Shown here: one piece after another, positions 31,611-40,100 of the stretch
Numbering within the stretch: position 1 is the stretch's first letter
Layout: the number at the start of each line of letters is the position of its first letter
Assembly: GCF_900143025.1 (NCBI RefSeq)
Contig: NZ_FRCT01000012.1
Span: 32,017-96,016 of the forward strand
Reading direction: 5' to 3'
From: Ruminococcus flavefaciens
GTDB lineage: Bacteria; Bacillota; Clostridia; Oscillospirales; Ruminococcaceae
Length of the DNA: 64,000 bases
Notes under the pieces: model-generated
The model's database searches: none
Seen by the model: the letters and a program-made list of their open reading frames with translations, nothing else
What the model was told of the DNA's origin: nothing
Position numbers and translations under genes: made by a program

Positions 31611-32780
31611 TTAACCCATACTTGCTTTCAGTATCTGAATCACTTCATCATGGTCAAGAACCTTATATCCGCCGTTGAGAATGAATGTAGCATCTGCAAT
31701 GCCTTCGATCATATCTTCTGTTGCACCTAGTTCTTTCAGATTCATCACAAGTCCGATTTCCTTCATCCAGCTTTCCATTGCATAAAGGCCCTCATTTGCA
31801 AGTTGTTCATCTGTCTTGCCTTCTCGGATTATGTCCCATACTTCTGTTGCAAAACGTGCGAATTTCTTCATACCGTAAGGCATGATATATCTGTAATACG
31901 GCAAAGATACCGCAGCCAAAGTCATACCGTGCGTAGCGTCTGTATAAGCACCAACTGCCTGACCGAGCATATGTACCATCCAGTCCTCGGACTTGCCTTT
32001 GCCGACAAGCGTATTCAGCGCCCATGTAGCTGTCCACATAATGTTGGAACGTGCTTCATAATTCTGCGGATTCTCCACAGCGATACGACTTGCGTGTATA
32101 AGACCTCTCATCAGTCCCTCGCTGATATAGTCGGAGGTGTTGTCGTCCTCTCCTGAGAAATACTGCTCGCAAATGTGATTGAAAATATCATAAATGCCTG
32201 CGACCATCTGATATTTCGGAAGTGTCATGGTGTATTTAGGATTGAGAATAGAAAACTTCGGCATTACATCATCACCGAACACATGACCTATCTTCTGCTT
32301 GGTGTGGCGGTTTGTTATTACAGAACCACCATTCATCTCTGAGCCTGTACCTGTCATAGTCAGTACACAACCTACAGGAATGATGTCACAGTCGGGCTCT
32401 TCAAAGCGTATAAAGTATTTCTCCCACGGATCGTCATTGCAGTTGACGGAAACGGATACAGCCTTTGAATAGTCGCATACAGAACCACCACCGACAGCAA
32501 GGATAAAGTCTGTCTTGTTCTCACGGGCAATAGCTACGCCCTCGTTCAGCTTGTCGGAAGTCGGGTTCGGCATAACGCCCGATACCTCTGCAACATTCTT
32601 GCCGCACTCCTTGAGGATAGCGATTATCTCGTCATACAGACCGTTCTTCTTGATAGAACCGCCGCCGTAAACGAACAGGACATTCTGTCCGTAGTTTTTC
32701 ATCTCATCTTTGAGATAATTGAGAGATTCTTCTCCGAAATAGAGCTTTGTGGGATTGTGATAACTGAAATTTCCTAACAT
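31611..32780 (-). CDS. Iron-containing alcohol dehydrogenase
   Basis: A 389-residue Fe-ADH of the YqhD/butanol-dehydrogenase group. The nucleotide motif VGGGSVCDYSKAVS is present, and the metal ligands include an Asp/His set around YDIFNHICEQYF and HMLGQAVGAYTDATHGMTLA. It reduces aldehydes with NAD(P)H, consistent with the electrophile-defence context. It is led by the upstream LysR gene and followed by the flavodoxin. Confidence 0.93.
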   Translation of the reverse strand: MLGNFSYHNPTKLYFGEESLNYLKDEMKNYGQNVLFVYGGGSIKKNGLYDEIIAILKECGKNVAEVSGVMPNPTSDKLNEGVAIARENKTDFILAVGGGSVCDYSKAVSVSVNCNDDPWEKYFIRFEEPDCDIIPVGCVLTMTGTGSEMNGGSVITNRHTKQKIGHVFGDDVMPKFSILNPKYTMTLPKYQMVAGIYDIFNHICEQYFSGEDDNTSDYISEGLMRGLIHASRIAVENPQNYEARSNIMWTATWALNTLVGKGKSEDWMVHMLGQAVGAYTDATHGMTLAAVSLPYYRYIMPYGMKKFARFATEVWDIIREGKTDEQLANEGLYAMESWMKEIGLVMNLKELGATEDMIEGIADATFILNGGYKVLDHDEVIQILKASMG

Positions 32781-32803
32781 GATGAATACCTCCGTTTTAT
32801 GTT

Positions 32804-32947
32804 TTATTTATTCAAATTAAGTGTATCGTACCACTCTTTTACTTCATCTTCTGACGCTCCCGCAGGAAAACGTCTGCCTTCAAGCTGAGTTCCGATAGTT
32901 ACAAGTTCCGAGATGTTTTTCTCACTTGTACTGATATAGAAATCAGC
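32804..32947 (-). pseudogene. Remnant C-terminus of a flavodoxin
   Basis: A minus-strand frame of 47 codons reads like a flavodoxin end (ISTSEKNISELVTIGTQL, then RRFPAGASEDEVKEWYDTL) and stops properly. It has no start and is preceded directly by an in-frame TAA. It is probably the tail of a deleted gene in this operon. Confidence 0.65.
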
Positions 32948-32951
32948 TTAT

Positions 32952-33197
32952 TCATAAAGCACCTCCGTGTTCTATGTTCCATATGAGGTTATCGAGCTTA
33001 TCAAGCACAGCCTGTTCCTTGTGTATCGTATCGAGCAGAGCTTTCCGTGTTTTACGCATGATACGAACCTTTTCGGCACAGCAACAGTTGTTCTCACAGC
33101 GTTTGAGGAATGACTCAACCTCTTCATCTGTCATACCTGAGCTTTTCAGTAAGTCGGCAAGCTCCTTATTGGTTATTTCGGGTATTGTCACCTTCAT
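32952..33197 (-). CDS. Small uncharacterised protein with a Cys cluster
   Basis: An 81-residue protein with a good ribosome binding site (GGAGGTGA before ATG). It is charged and helical, with ENNCCCAEK in the middle and RIMRKTRKALLDTIHKEQ after it, perhaps a short coiled coil. Similar small proteins follow LysR genes in gut Firmicutes, but I cannot name a family. It lies between a LysR terminator and the remnant flavodoxin. Confidence 0.65.
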   Translation of the reverse strand: MKVTIPEITNKELADLLKSSGMTDEEVESFLKRCENNCCCAEKVRIMRKTRKALLDTIHKEQAVLDKLDNLIWNIEHGGAL

Positions 33198-33210
33198 TCG
33201 ATCACCTCCG

Positions 33211-33247
33211 CAAAAAACAAAAGAGTACAGGTTTATGTCCTGTACTC
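33211..33247 (-). terminator. Terminator after the LysR gene
   Basis: On the minus strand GAGTACAGG, 7-base loop, CCTGTACTC, then TTTTGTTTTTT. Confidence 0.85.
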
Positions 33248-33287
33248 AGTATAACATATATTTCTCAATATGTAAAATGCTTATATT

Positions 33288-34175
33288 TCATACTTTGGTA
33301 TGCTCGGAATGTATACTTTTGATGTATTCAAGGAATTTGCCTGCCGCACCTGCATATGGGCTCAGCTTCTTCCAAGCAAGTACCGATGTCATGAAAAGTT
33401 CTGGTTTCAGCGGACGGAATGCAAAACGTGCAGGATCAAACATATCCACTGCTCCCTCAACTGCCAGAACACAGGCAATGCCACGTTCCGCAAGCGGTGC
33501 TACATTGTCGATCAGATTAAAGGTTGCTACAATATCAAGCTCAGAAACCGGATATTTAAGCCATTCTTCTATCTCTCCGCGCAGAGCATTACGACTCGTC
33601 ACCACAAGAGGAAGTTCTCTGAGTTGTTGCCGTGTGATAGCCTTCTCGGACGAAAGTCGATGATTCGCAGGAAGAAGAACGCCCCATACTTCCTTAGTCG
33701 GAAGACGCAAATAATCGAACTTCTCTATATCTATCGGCTCCAACAGGAACCCGAAGTCAAGCAGACCGTGTTCAAGCCTTTCCTTAATAAGGTCGGCTGT
33801 TCCTGTAATTATCTCAAAACTCACAAGCGGATAGCGTTCACGGAAATGCTCTATCAGTTCAGGAAGAACGCTTGCTGCCTTTAGTCCGCCGCTACCTACG
33901 GAGATAACTCCGCTGATTTCCTCCTGTTCACGGAACTCACTGTCTATCTTGTTCATCAGCGACACAACTTCCTCTGCACGTCTGCGGAGCATAACGCCCG
34001 AATCGGTCAGCGTGAGTCGCTTGCCTCTGATGAATAACGTTGTGTGAAGCTCGTCCTCAAGCTCCTTCATCTGACGGCTGAGTGTTGGTTGTGTCACATG
34101 AAGTACCTCGGCAGCTCTTGATATGTTCTCCTCACGGACTACCGTCAGGAAATATTCCAGTAATCGCAGTTCCAT
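33288..34175 (-). CDS. LysR-family transcription regulator
   Basis: A 295-residue LTTR with N-terminal helix-turn-helix (RAAEVLHVTQPTLSRQMKELE) and a periplasmic-binding-type effector domain. It is encoded upstream of the dehydrogenase, flavodoxin, monooxygenase and CMD-cupin genes, which it presumably controls. A terminator separates it from them. The start has AAGGGGG upstream. Confidence 0.93.
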   Translation of the reverse strand: MELRLLEYFLTVVREENISRAAEVLHVTQPTLSRQMKELEDELHTTLFIRGKRLTLTDSGVMLRRRAEEVVSLMNKIDSEFREQEEISGVISVGSGGLKAASVLPELIEHFRERYPLVSFEIITGTADLIKERLEHGLLDFGFLLEPIDIEKFDYLRLPTKEVWGVLLPANHRLSSEKAITRQQLRELPLVVTSRNALRGEIEEWLKYPVSELDIVATFNLIDNVAPLAERGIACVLAVEGAVDMFDPARFAFRPLKPELFMTSVLAWKKLSPYAGAAGKFLEYIKSIHSEHTKV

Positions 34176-34208
34176 TGGTTCGCCCCCTTGTAAGCGGTAT
34201 ATAGGCTA

Positions 34209-34237
34209 ATTATACCATACAACAAGCAAAAGGTCAA
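34209..34237 (-). promoter_or_regulatory. Promoter of the LysR gene
   Basis: On the minus strand TTGACC (34237-34232), 17 bases, TATAAT (34214-34209). Confidence 0.75.
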
Positions 34238-34383
34238 TCGAATCATCCTTCAATTGCTTATTAATATTGAATCCGCATCGAAAGGCTTTTCGCTGTAAGC
34301 AATTATGACCGCAGCAAGTAGAGGACTTTTTCTATATCGAGTTTATGGTGATATATAGCCATTTTTTGATTTGAATGTTAATG

Positions 34384-34516
34384 CGCCCTATCCACAGTAC
34401 AGGCTGCAATCGCTGACAAGAAGTAAATCAGGTATACCAATTAAAACGTTTTAAACGTTATATGTTCATACGGATAAAAGAAGTCCTCACAGTTTCGGCT
34501 GTGAGGACTTTTTGTT
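34384..34516 (+). repeat. ppdK 3'-end repeat, copy E
   Basis: In the ppdK frame it reads APLSTVQAAIADKK and stop, exact for the last seven residues. The trailer after it is mostly different, but the closing terminator GTCCTCACAG, TTTCGG, CTGTGAGGAC (34483-34508) is preserved. CCCTATCC and the hairpin upstream are shared with copy B. This is the right edge of the repeat array. 34238-34571 holds no gene. Confidence 0.78.
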
Positions 34517-34555
34517 GACTAACCCTGCAAACTCTGATATAATAAATAAAAATGA

Positions 34556-34587
34556 TACAAAAAGACCGCAGTTAATTCTGCGGTCTT
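34556..34587 (-). terminator. Terminator overlapping the stop codon of the 34572 gene
   Basis: On the minus strand AAGACCGCAG, AATTAA loop, CTGCGGTCTT, TTTTTG. The TAA stop lies in the loop. Confidence 0.75.
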
Positions 34588-35525
34588 AATTTTTTCTTTA
34601 CTTTAAAGGCTATGCTGCGTTCCTTTGAAAGAACAAAGGCTGCGGCAATGAATATCATTGTGCCTGCTGCTATCTCGAACGGAAATCTCATCAGTGCTCC
34701 TTCGGGTATGATGAACGGCAGTGTCGCTACCGCTCCGCATGGCGGAAAATAGAGCTTCATTCTGCACACGGCAATGAGTATCACTGTACATGATACAGTA
34801 GCCGATACAGCAAGAGGAAGTCCCAGCCTTTCTGTGAGAAGGAACCGCGAGAGGACTCCGCTGACCGCGGCAAGGACTATAAGTGAAGCCGCCTGCGTTG
34901 AACGTCCCAGCAGCTTGCTGTGCGGTTTTGACATCTCAAAAAACGCTACGATAAGCGGAGGAGCTATGAAGAATATCTCCTTTGTCAGCACAGGTATCAT
35001 GCATACGATACTTGCCGTCGCTGTTTGGCGTATGCGCAGTGCGATCAGCTGTTTATCGGGCTTTACGGGCGTAAATACATTTTTCTCGCGCAAGCCCAGC
35101 TTCTCAAGTAACAGCTGTGCAAGAAGTATCAGCGAGGTCATCACAACTACCGAGCCTATGTAGATAGGGCATTTTGTTTCCAGAAGCACAGGCAGTACAC
35201 AGGCTGATATAGCAGGCAGGAACTCTGTTTTTGATGCGGTAACACAAGCTACTGCACACGCTATTGCAAGCGGCACCTTAACTACAGGCGGAAGCGGTAC
35301 AAATACCAGACCTACGCCAATTACCGCAGCGGCAGTTATTGTCAGCAGAAGTCTCAGCCTTGATGCATTCCATGACTGTTTCGGAGCTGTCAGTGCTCCT
35401 ATCGCAACAGCCGTTATCTCAGGGAAAATTATCTCCTTATCGTGTAAAATCTCCGATGCAGCCACCATGCCTGCTGCCAGCAAGAGCGTAAGCACTGCAT
35501 GGAGCATTTTTCCTATCTTATTCAC
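34572..35525 (-). CDS. Polytopic membrane protein, HPP-like
   Basis: About 317 residues with roughly ten hydrophobic segments arranged as two similar halves. The motif PPCGAVATLPFIIPEGALM near the end recalls HPP-family proteins, but the match is loose. A longer frame opens with TTG at 35588, yet that TTG overlaps the -35 of a promoter (TTGTAT, 17 bases, TATAAT, minus strand 35588-35560), so it cannot be the start. I use GTG at 35525, with AAGGTG six bases upstream; ATG at 35507 is the alternative. Substrate unknown. Confidence 0.7.
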   Translation of the reverse strand: MNKIGKMLHAVLTLLLAAGMVAASEILHDKEIIFPEITAVAIGALTAPKQSWNASRLRLLLTITAAAVIGVGLVFVPLPPVVKVPLAIACAVACVTASKTEFLPAISACVLPVLLETKCPIYIGSVVVMTSLILLAQLLLEKLGLREKNVFTPVKPDKQLIALRIRQTATASIVCMIPVLTKEIFFIAPPLIVAFFEMSKPHSKLLGRSTQAASLIVLAAVSGVLSRFLLTERLGLPLAVSATVSCTVILIAVCRMKLYFPPCGAVATLPFIIPEGALMRFPFEIAAGTMIFIAAAFVLSKERSIAFKVKKKLRPQN

Positions 35526-35696
35526 CTTTGTCACCTTTTCTGATATTATCACAAGTAATATTATACTTCTTTTCCGCCCCAAATACAATTGTATTATTCT
35601 ATAAAAAAGCCGCAGTTATAGTTTCAATTTATAGCTTCTTTGATTATAGTATCAATAAAACTGCTTATTAAGAACATAATAATTTTTGAAAAGCTC

Positions 35697-35754
35697 TTGA
35701 CAAATACCCTACAGGGGTATATAATATAGTAGACGAGATACCCTACAGGGGTAT
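35697..35754 (+). promoter_or_regulatory. csoR-copA promoter with two CsoR operators
   Basis: TTGACA (35697-35702), 17 bases, TATAAT (35720-35725). The 17-bp sequence ATACCCTACAGGGGTAT occurs twice, at 35704-35720 (filling the spacer) and 35738-35754. It is the G/C-tract dyad expected of CsoR sites. Confidence 0.88.
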
Positions 35755-35769
35755 TTGAGGAGGGCTGAT

Positions 35770-36072
35770 ATGGATAAACATAATTGCTGCTGTGAACGTA
35801 AGAAAAAGCGAAGCGAAGAAGAATTCAAGTCGCTTATGAACAGACTTAAAAGGATAGAGGGACAGGTCCGCGGAGTCGAAAAGATGCTCGAAAACGATGC
35901 TTACTGCCCCGACATATTAACACAGGTATCGGCTATAAACAGCGCACTGAACAGCTTCAACAAGGAGCTTCTCGCTTCTCATATGAAAAGCTGTGTCGTA
36001 AACGATATCCGTGCAGGAAAAGACGAAGTCATAGACGAGCTTGTAGCTACATTGCAGAAGATAATGAAATAA
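35770..36072 (+). CDS. csoR: CsoR copper-sensing repressor
   Basis: A 100-residue all-helical repressor that loses DNA binding when it holds Cu(I). The ligand set C46, H71, C75 is present (NDAYCPDIL and SHMKSCVV), with RIEGQVRGVEKML before it. An unusual N-terminus, MDKHNCCCERKKKR, adds three Cys. I start at the ATG at 35770, after GGAGG. It is followed 16 bases later by copA, and two identical operators overlap the promoter. Confidence 0.95.
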   Translation: MDKHNCCCERKKKRSEEEFKSLMNRLKRIEGQVRGVEKMLENDAYCPDILTQVSAINSALNSFNKELLASHMKSCVVNDIRAGKDEVIDELVATLQKIMK

Positions 36073-36088
36073 CAGGAAAGGAGCTTCA

Positions 36089-38575
36089 ATGGAGCAATAT
36101 AATGTGACAGGAATGAGCTGTGCAGCTTGCAGTGCAAGAGTTGAAAAAGCAGTATCAGCCGTTCCGGGAGTCAAAAGCTGTGCGGTCAGCCTTCTCACGA
36201 ATTCCATGGGAGTTGAGGGTACTGCATCTGAAAAGGACATAATCCGAGCAGTTGAAAATGCAGGCTACGGCGCTTCAAAAAAGGGCGCAGAAGCAAAAGC
36301 ATCGGTATCCGACGAAGATATGCTGAAAGATACCGAAACACCCAAGCTGAGGAAACGTCTGATAAAGTCTGCAATAGTTCTGTTAGTTCTGATGTATTTC
36401 TCAATGGGACATATGATGTGGGGATTCCCTGCACCTGCGGCATTTGATAATCACGTATTTCTCGGCGTATTTGAAATGCTTCTTGCTATCATCATTATGA
36501 TGATAAACGGGAAATTCTTCACTAACGGCTTCAGGTCGCTTTTCAGCGGACACCCTAATATGGATACCCTTGTTGCATTGGGTTCAAGTGCTTCATTCGG
36601 CTATTCGCTGGCAGAGCTGTTCATAATGATACTTGCACAGGGCAACGGCGAGCATGAGACTGTTATGAAATACGGAATGAACCTGTATTTCGAGTCCGCA
36701 GCCATGATACCCACCCTTATCACGGTAGGAAAAATGCTTGAATCCATGTCAAAAGGACGCACTACCGACGCTCTGAAAGGGCTTATCAAGCTTGCTCCGA
36801 AAACAGCTGTCCTGTATCGGGACGGCGAAGAGCATGAAGTCGGTATCGAAGAAGTCAGAGAGGGCGATATTTTCGCAGTAAAGCCCGGCGGAAGCATACC
36901 TGTTGACGGAGTTGTGGTATACGGTTCATCTTCCGTGGACGAATCCGCTCTCACAGGTGAAAGCATACCCGTTGACAAGGAAGTGGGCTCTGCTGTTTCG
37001 GCAGCAACTATAAACAGGGCAGGCTATATCCGCTGCCGTGCTACAAGAGTCGGAGAGGATACCACGCTCTCACAGATAATCAAGACCGTATCGGACGCAG
37101 CAGCTACAAAAGCTCCTATCGCACGAATAGCCGATAAGGTATCGGGGATATTTGTGCCTGCTGTTATGGCGATAGCATTGCTGACGCTTATAGGCTGGCT
37201 GATAGCAGGCAAGGAGTTCAGCTTTGCCATTGCAAGAGCTATATCCGTACTTGTTATAAGCTGTCCCTGCGCCCTCGGACTTGCTACTCCCGTGGCTATA
37301 ATGGTTGGCAGCGGTGTGGGAGCTAAAAACGGCGTACTGTATAAAACAGCCGCTTCTCTTGAAGCTGTGGGCAGAGCAAATATAGTCGCACTTGACAAGA
37401 CAGGAACTATAACCGAGGGCAAGCCCGATGTTACGGATATACTTCCTTTCGGTATCACAGAAAACGAGCTGCTGACATACGCTTCTGCTATCGAAGCAAA
37501 AAGCGAACACCCTCTTGCAAAAGCCATAACAGAAAGAACTTCGGGTATGACTATTCCCGAGGCAACAGATTTCAAGGCACTTGCAGGAAACGGCATTTCA
37601 GCTGTGCTTGACGGCGAAATGCTTGAAGGCGGCAGCTATAAGTATATCTCTCAGAATTATGATATCCCCTCGGACTATACCGCAAAAGTGACCGCGCTTT
37701 CCGATGAGGGCAAAACACCTCTGCTGTTTGCAAAGAACGGCAGCTTTATCGGCATCATAGCTGTTGCGGACACAATAAAAAGCGACTCGGCAGCCGCCGT
37801 AAAAGAGCTCAAGGGTATGGGCATAAACGTATTCATGCTCACGGGCGACAATGAACGCACAGCAGGCGCGATAGGCAGACAGGCAGGCGTTGACAACGTT
37901 ATCGCGGGAGTTCTTCCCGACGGAAAGTCTAAGAAGATATCAGAGCTGAAAAAGCAGGGCAAGGTCATCATGGTCGGTGACGGTATAAACGACGCTCCTG
38001 CACTGACTACTGCTGACACAGGCATTGCAATAGGCGCAGGTGCAGATGTAGCTGTAGACGCTGCCGATATAGTTGTTATGAAGAACAGGCTGACTGATGT
38101 TTCCGCTGCGATACGTCTGGGCCGCGCAACCATAAGAAATATACACGAGAATTTGTTCTGGGCATTTATTTACAACGCTGTGTGCATACCCCTTGCAATA
38201 GGTCTGTACGGTGTAGAAATGAAGCCTGCATACGGTGCGGCAGCTATGGCAATGTCCAGCTTCTGCGTGTGCATGAACGCTCTCAGGCTGAACTTAGTCA
38301 AGATACATGATGCAAGTCATGATAAGAAAATAAAAACCAAAATGATAAAAACGGAGGAAAAAGCTATGACAAAGACATTAAAGATCGAAGGTATGATGTG
38401 CGAGCACTGTGAGGCAAGAGTTAAGAAAACTCTTGAAGCTATCGACGGTATCGAAAGTGCTGTTCCCGACCACAATGCAAATACCGCTGTTATCACACTC
38501 AGCAAGGACGTACCTGCTGACGTTATCAAAGCAGCTGTTGAAGCTCAGGATTACACTTTTGTCGGTATAGAGTGA
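36089..38575 (+). CDS. copA: Copper-exporting P1B-type ATPase with a C-terminal CopZ-like domain
   Basis: An 828-residue P-type ATPase that pumps Cu(I) out of the cytosol. The N-terminal metal domain has GMSCAACSARV (C11, C14). The core has the SCPCALGLATP membrane site, the DKTGTITEGKP phosphorylation site, SEHPLAKAI and VGDGINDAPAL. Fused after the last membrane helices is a second metal domain (EGMMCEHCEARV) like free CopZ. An in-frame ATG at 38366 has GGAGG at 38353-38357, 8 bases before it, so a separate 69-residue chaperone may also be made. Confidence 0.96.
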   Translation: MEQYNVTGMSCAACSARVEKAVSAVPGVKSCAVSLLTNSMGVEGTASEKDIIRAVENAGYGASKKGAEAKASVSDEDMLKDTETPKLRKRLIKSAIVLLVLMYFSMGHMMWGFPAPAAFDNHVFLGVFEMLLAIIIMMINGKFFTNGFRSLFSGHPNMDTLVALGSSASFGYSLAELFIMILAQGNGEHETVMKYGMNLYFESAAMIPTLITVGKMLESMSKGRTTDALKGLIKLAPKTAVLYRDGEEHEVGIEEVREGDIFAVKPGGSIPVDGVVVYGSSSVDESALTGESIPVDKEVGSAVSAATINRAGYIRCRATRVGEDTTLSQIIKTVSDAAATKAPIARIADKVSGIFVPAVMAIALLTLIGWLIAGKEFSFAIARAISVLVISCPCALGLATPVAIMVGSGVGAKNGVLYKTAASLEAVGRANIVALDKTGTITEGKPDVTDILPFGITENELLTYASAIEAKSEHPLAKAITERTSGMTIPEATDFKALAGNGISAVLDGEMLEGGSYKYISQNYDIPSDYTAKVTALSDEGKTPLLFAKNGSFIGIIAVADTIKSDSAAAVKELKGMGINVFMLTGDNERTAGAIGRQAGVDNVIAGVLPDGKSKKISELKKQGKVIMVGDGINDAPALTTADTGIAIGAGADVAVDAADIVVMKNRLTDVSAAIRLGRATIRNIHENLFWAFIYNAVCIPLAIGLYGVEMKPAYGAAAMAMSSFCVCMNALRLNLVKIHDASHDKKIKTKMIKTEEKAMTKTLKIEGMMCEHCEARVKKTLEAIDGIESAVPDHNANTAVITLSKDVPADVIKAAVEAQDYTFVGIE
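38366..38575 (+). CDS. Possible internal product: CopZ-like copper chaperone within copA
   Basis: The last 69 codons of copA form a complete heavy-metal-associated domain (MTKTLKIEGMMCEHCEARV). A strong ribosome binding site, ACGGAGGAAAAAGCT, directly precedes its ATG in the same frame. It may be made alone by internal initiation as well as fused to the pump. The pattern suggests a former separate copZ gene joined to copA by loss of the stop codon. Confidence 0.55.
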   Translation: MTKTLKIEGMMCEHCEARVKKTLEAIDGIESAVPDHNANTAVITLSKDVPADVIKAAVEAQDYTFVGIE

Positions 38576-38580
38576 ACTAT

Positions 38581-38620
38581 AAAAGCCTTGCTCTGTGAAA
38601 TATAAGAACAAGGCTTTATT
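38581..38620 (+). terminator. Terminator of the csoR-copA operon
   Basis: AAAGCCTTG, an 18-base loop, CAAGGCTTT, then ATTTA. Confidence 0.65.
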
Positions 38621-38645
38621 TACGGACATTACAGGAGATTTGTCG

Positions 38646-40067
38646 ATGGAGAAGATAAATAATATAATAAGTCAGATAGACAGCTATGTATGGGGACTTC
38701 CGCTTATAATCCTCATTATGGCGTGCGGTATCCTGCTTACGGTAAGACTGAGGTTCCTTCAGATACACAAGCTTGGAAAAGCCTTGAAGTACATGGTGAA
38801 AAACGAGGAAGAAGGAAGCGGCGAGGTTTCCAGCTTTGCAGCACTGTGTACTGCTCTGTCGGCAACAGTGGGAACGGGTAATATAGTCGGAGTCGCCACT
38901 GCCATTGCCGCAGGCGGAGCAGGTGCGCTATTCTGGATGGAGCTTGCTGCATTTCTTGGCATGGCTACAAAATTCGCCGAGGGACTACTGGCTGTAAAGT
39001 ACCGTGTCAAGGACGAAAACGGAAATATCCTCGGTGGTCCTTTCTATTATATCGAAAACGGACTCGGCAGAAACTGGAAATGGCTCGGCAAAATGTTTGC
39101 GCTGTTCGGACTTCTTGCAGGCATCATGGGCATCGGTACTATAACGCAGATAAACGGCATAACCTCAGCTGCAAATAATTTCTTTGACCCTCAGAAAAGC
39201 CATACTGTTTCTGTATTTGGCATGGAATATACATGGGCAACAGTTATTGCAGGTGCTCTCATAACATTGCTTACCGCACTTATCGTTATCGGCGGCATCA
39301 AGCGTATCGCTACAGTTTCCGAAGTGGTAGTACCTGTTATGATAGTAGCTTATGCAGGCTGCTGCCTGACTATTATTTTCTGTCATATCACGGAGATCCC
39401 CTCCGCTGTCGCATCAATAATCAAGGGTGCTTTCAGCCTTAAAGCCGCTGCCGGCGGTGCGGCAGGCACTGTAATGATGAACGCTATGAAAAGCGGTGTG
39501 GCAAGAGGTATTTTCTCAAACGAAGCAGGTCTCGGCTCTGCTCCTATCGCAGCAGCTGCCGCAAAGACCAACGAGCCCGTCCGTCAGGGCCTCGTAACAA
39601 TGACAGGTACTTTTATCGACACTATCATAGTCTGTACAATGACGGGACTTGCTATAATAATGTCAGGCAGCCATAATACCTCCGAGCTTAAAGGCGTAAT
39701 GATAACTATGGACGCTTTTGACTATGGTCTGCCGTTCAGTGAGAGAGTGTCCTCCTTTATACTTATGTCCTGTCTGGCAGTATTCGCATTCACGACTATT
39801 CTTGGCTGGAATTACTATTCCGAAAGATGTCTTTCCTATCTTACAGGCGCAAACAAAAGGATAACCAATATATACCGCTGGATATACATTGCCGCCGTAT
39901 TCATAGGACCGTATCTTGCAGTCGAAGCCGTATGGAACATTGCTGATATATTCAACGGACTCATGGCTATCCCAAATGTTATCGCCATAATCCTTCTCTC
40001 GGGAGTAGTTACGGCTGAGACAAAGGATTATCTGACAAGGCTAAAAGCAGGAAAAGTCAAAGAATAA
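38646..40067 (+). CDS. AgcS-type sodium:alanine (or glycine) symporter
   Basis: A 473-residue integral membrane protein that takes up alanine or glycine with sodium. Family motifs include ALCTALSATVGTGNIVGVATA, GGPFYYIENGLG, FSNEAGLGSAPIAAAAA and GWNYYSERC. The upstream frame extends to 38595 but I chose the ATG at 38646, where AGGAGA is 7 bases upstream and the first helix follows properly. It ends close to a terminator that has been split by a MITE. Confidence 0.95.
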   Translation: MEKINNIISQIDSYVWGLPLIILIMACGILLTVRLRFLQIHKLGKALKYMVKNEEEGSGEVSSFAALCTALSATVGTGNIVGVATAIAAGGAGALFWMELAAFLGMATKFAEGLLAVKYRVKDENGNILGGPFYYIENGLGRNWKWLGKMFALFGLLAGIMGIGTITQINGITSAANNFFDPQKSHTVSVFGMEYTWATVIAGALITLLTALIVIGGIKRIATVSEVVVPVMIVAYAGCCLTIIFCHITEIPSAVASIIKGAFSLKAAAGGAAGTVMMNAMKSGVARGIFSNEAGLGSAPIAAAAAKTNEPVRQGLVTMTGTFIDTIIVCTMTGLAIIMSGSHNTSELKGVMITMDAFDYGLPFSERVSSFILMSCLAVFAFTTILGWNYYSERCLSYLTGANKRITNIYRWIYIAAVFIGPYLAVEAVWNIADIFNGLMAIPNVIAIILLSGVVTAETKDYLTRLKAGKVKE

Positions 40068-40100
40068 TATGAAGTCCAAAAACCAGCCCGCCATCACTGA

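Noticed and set aside
35525..35588. N-terminal extension of the HPP-like membrane protein from TTG at 35588
   Set aside because: The TTG overlaps the -35 of a good promoter and the -10 lies inside the extension, so it cannot be transcribed from there.
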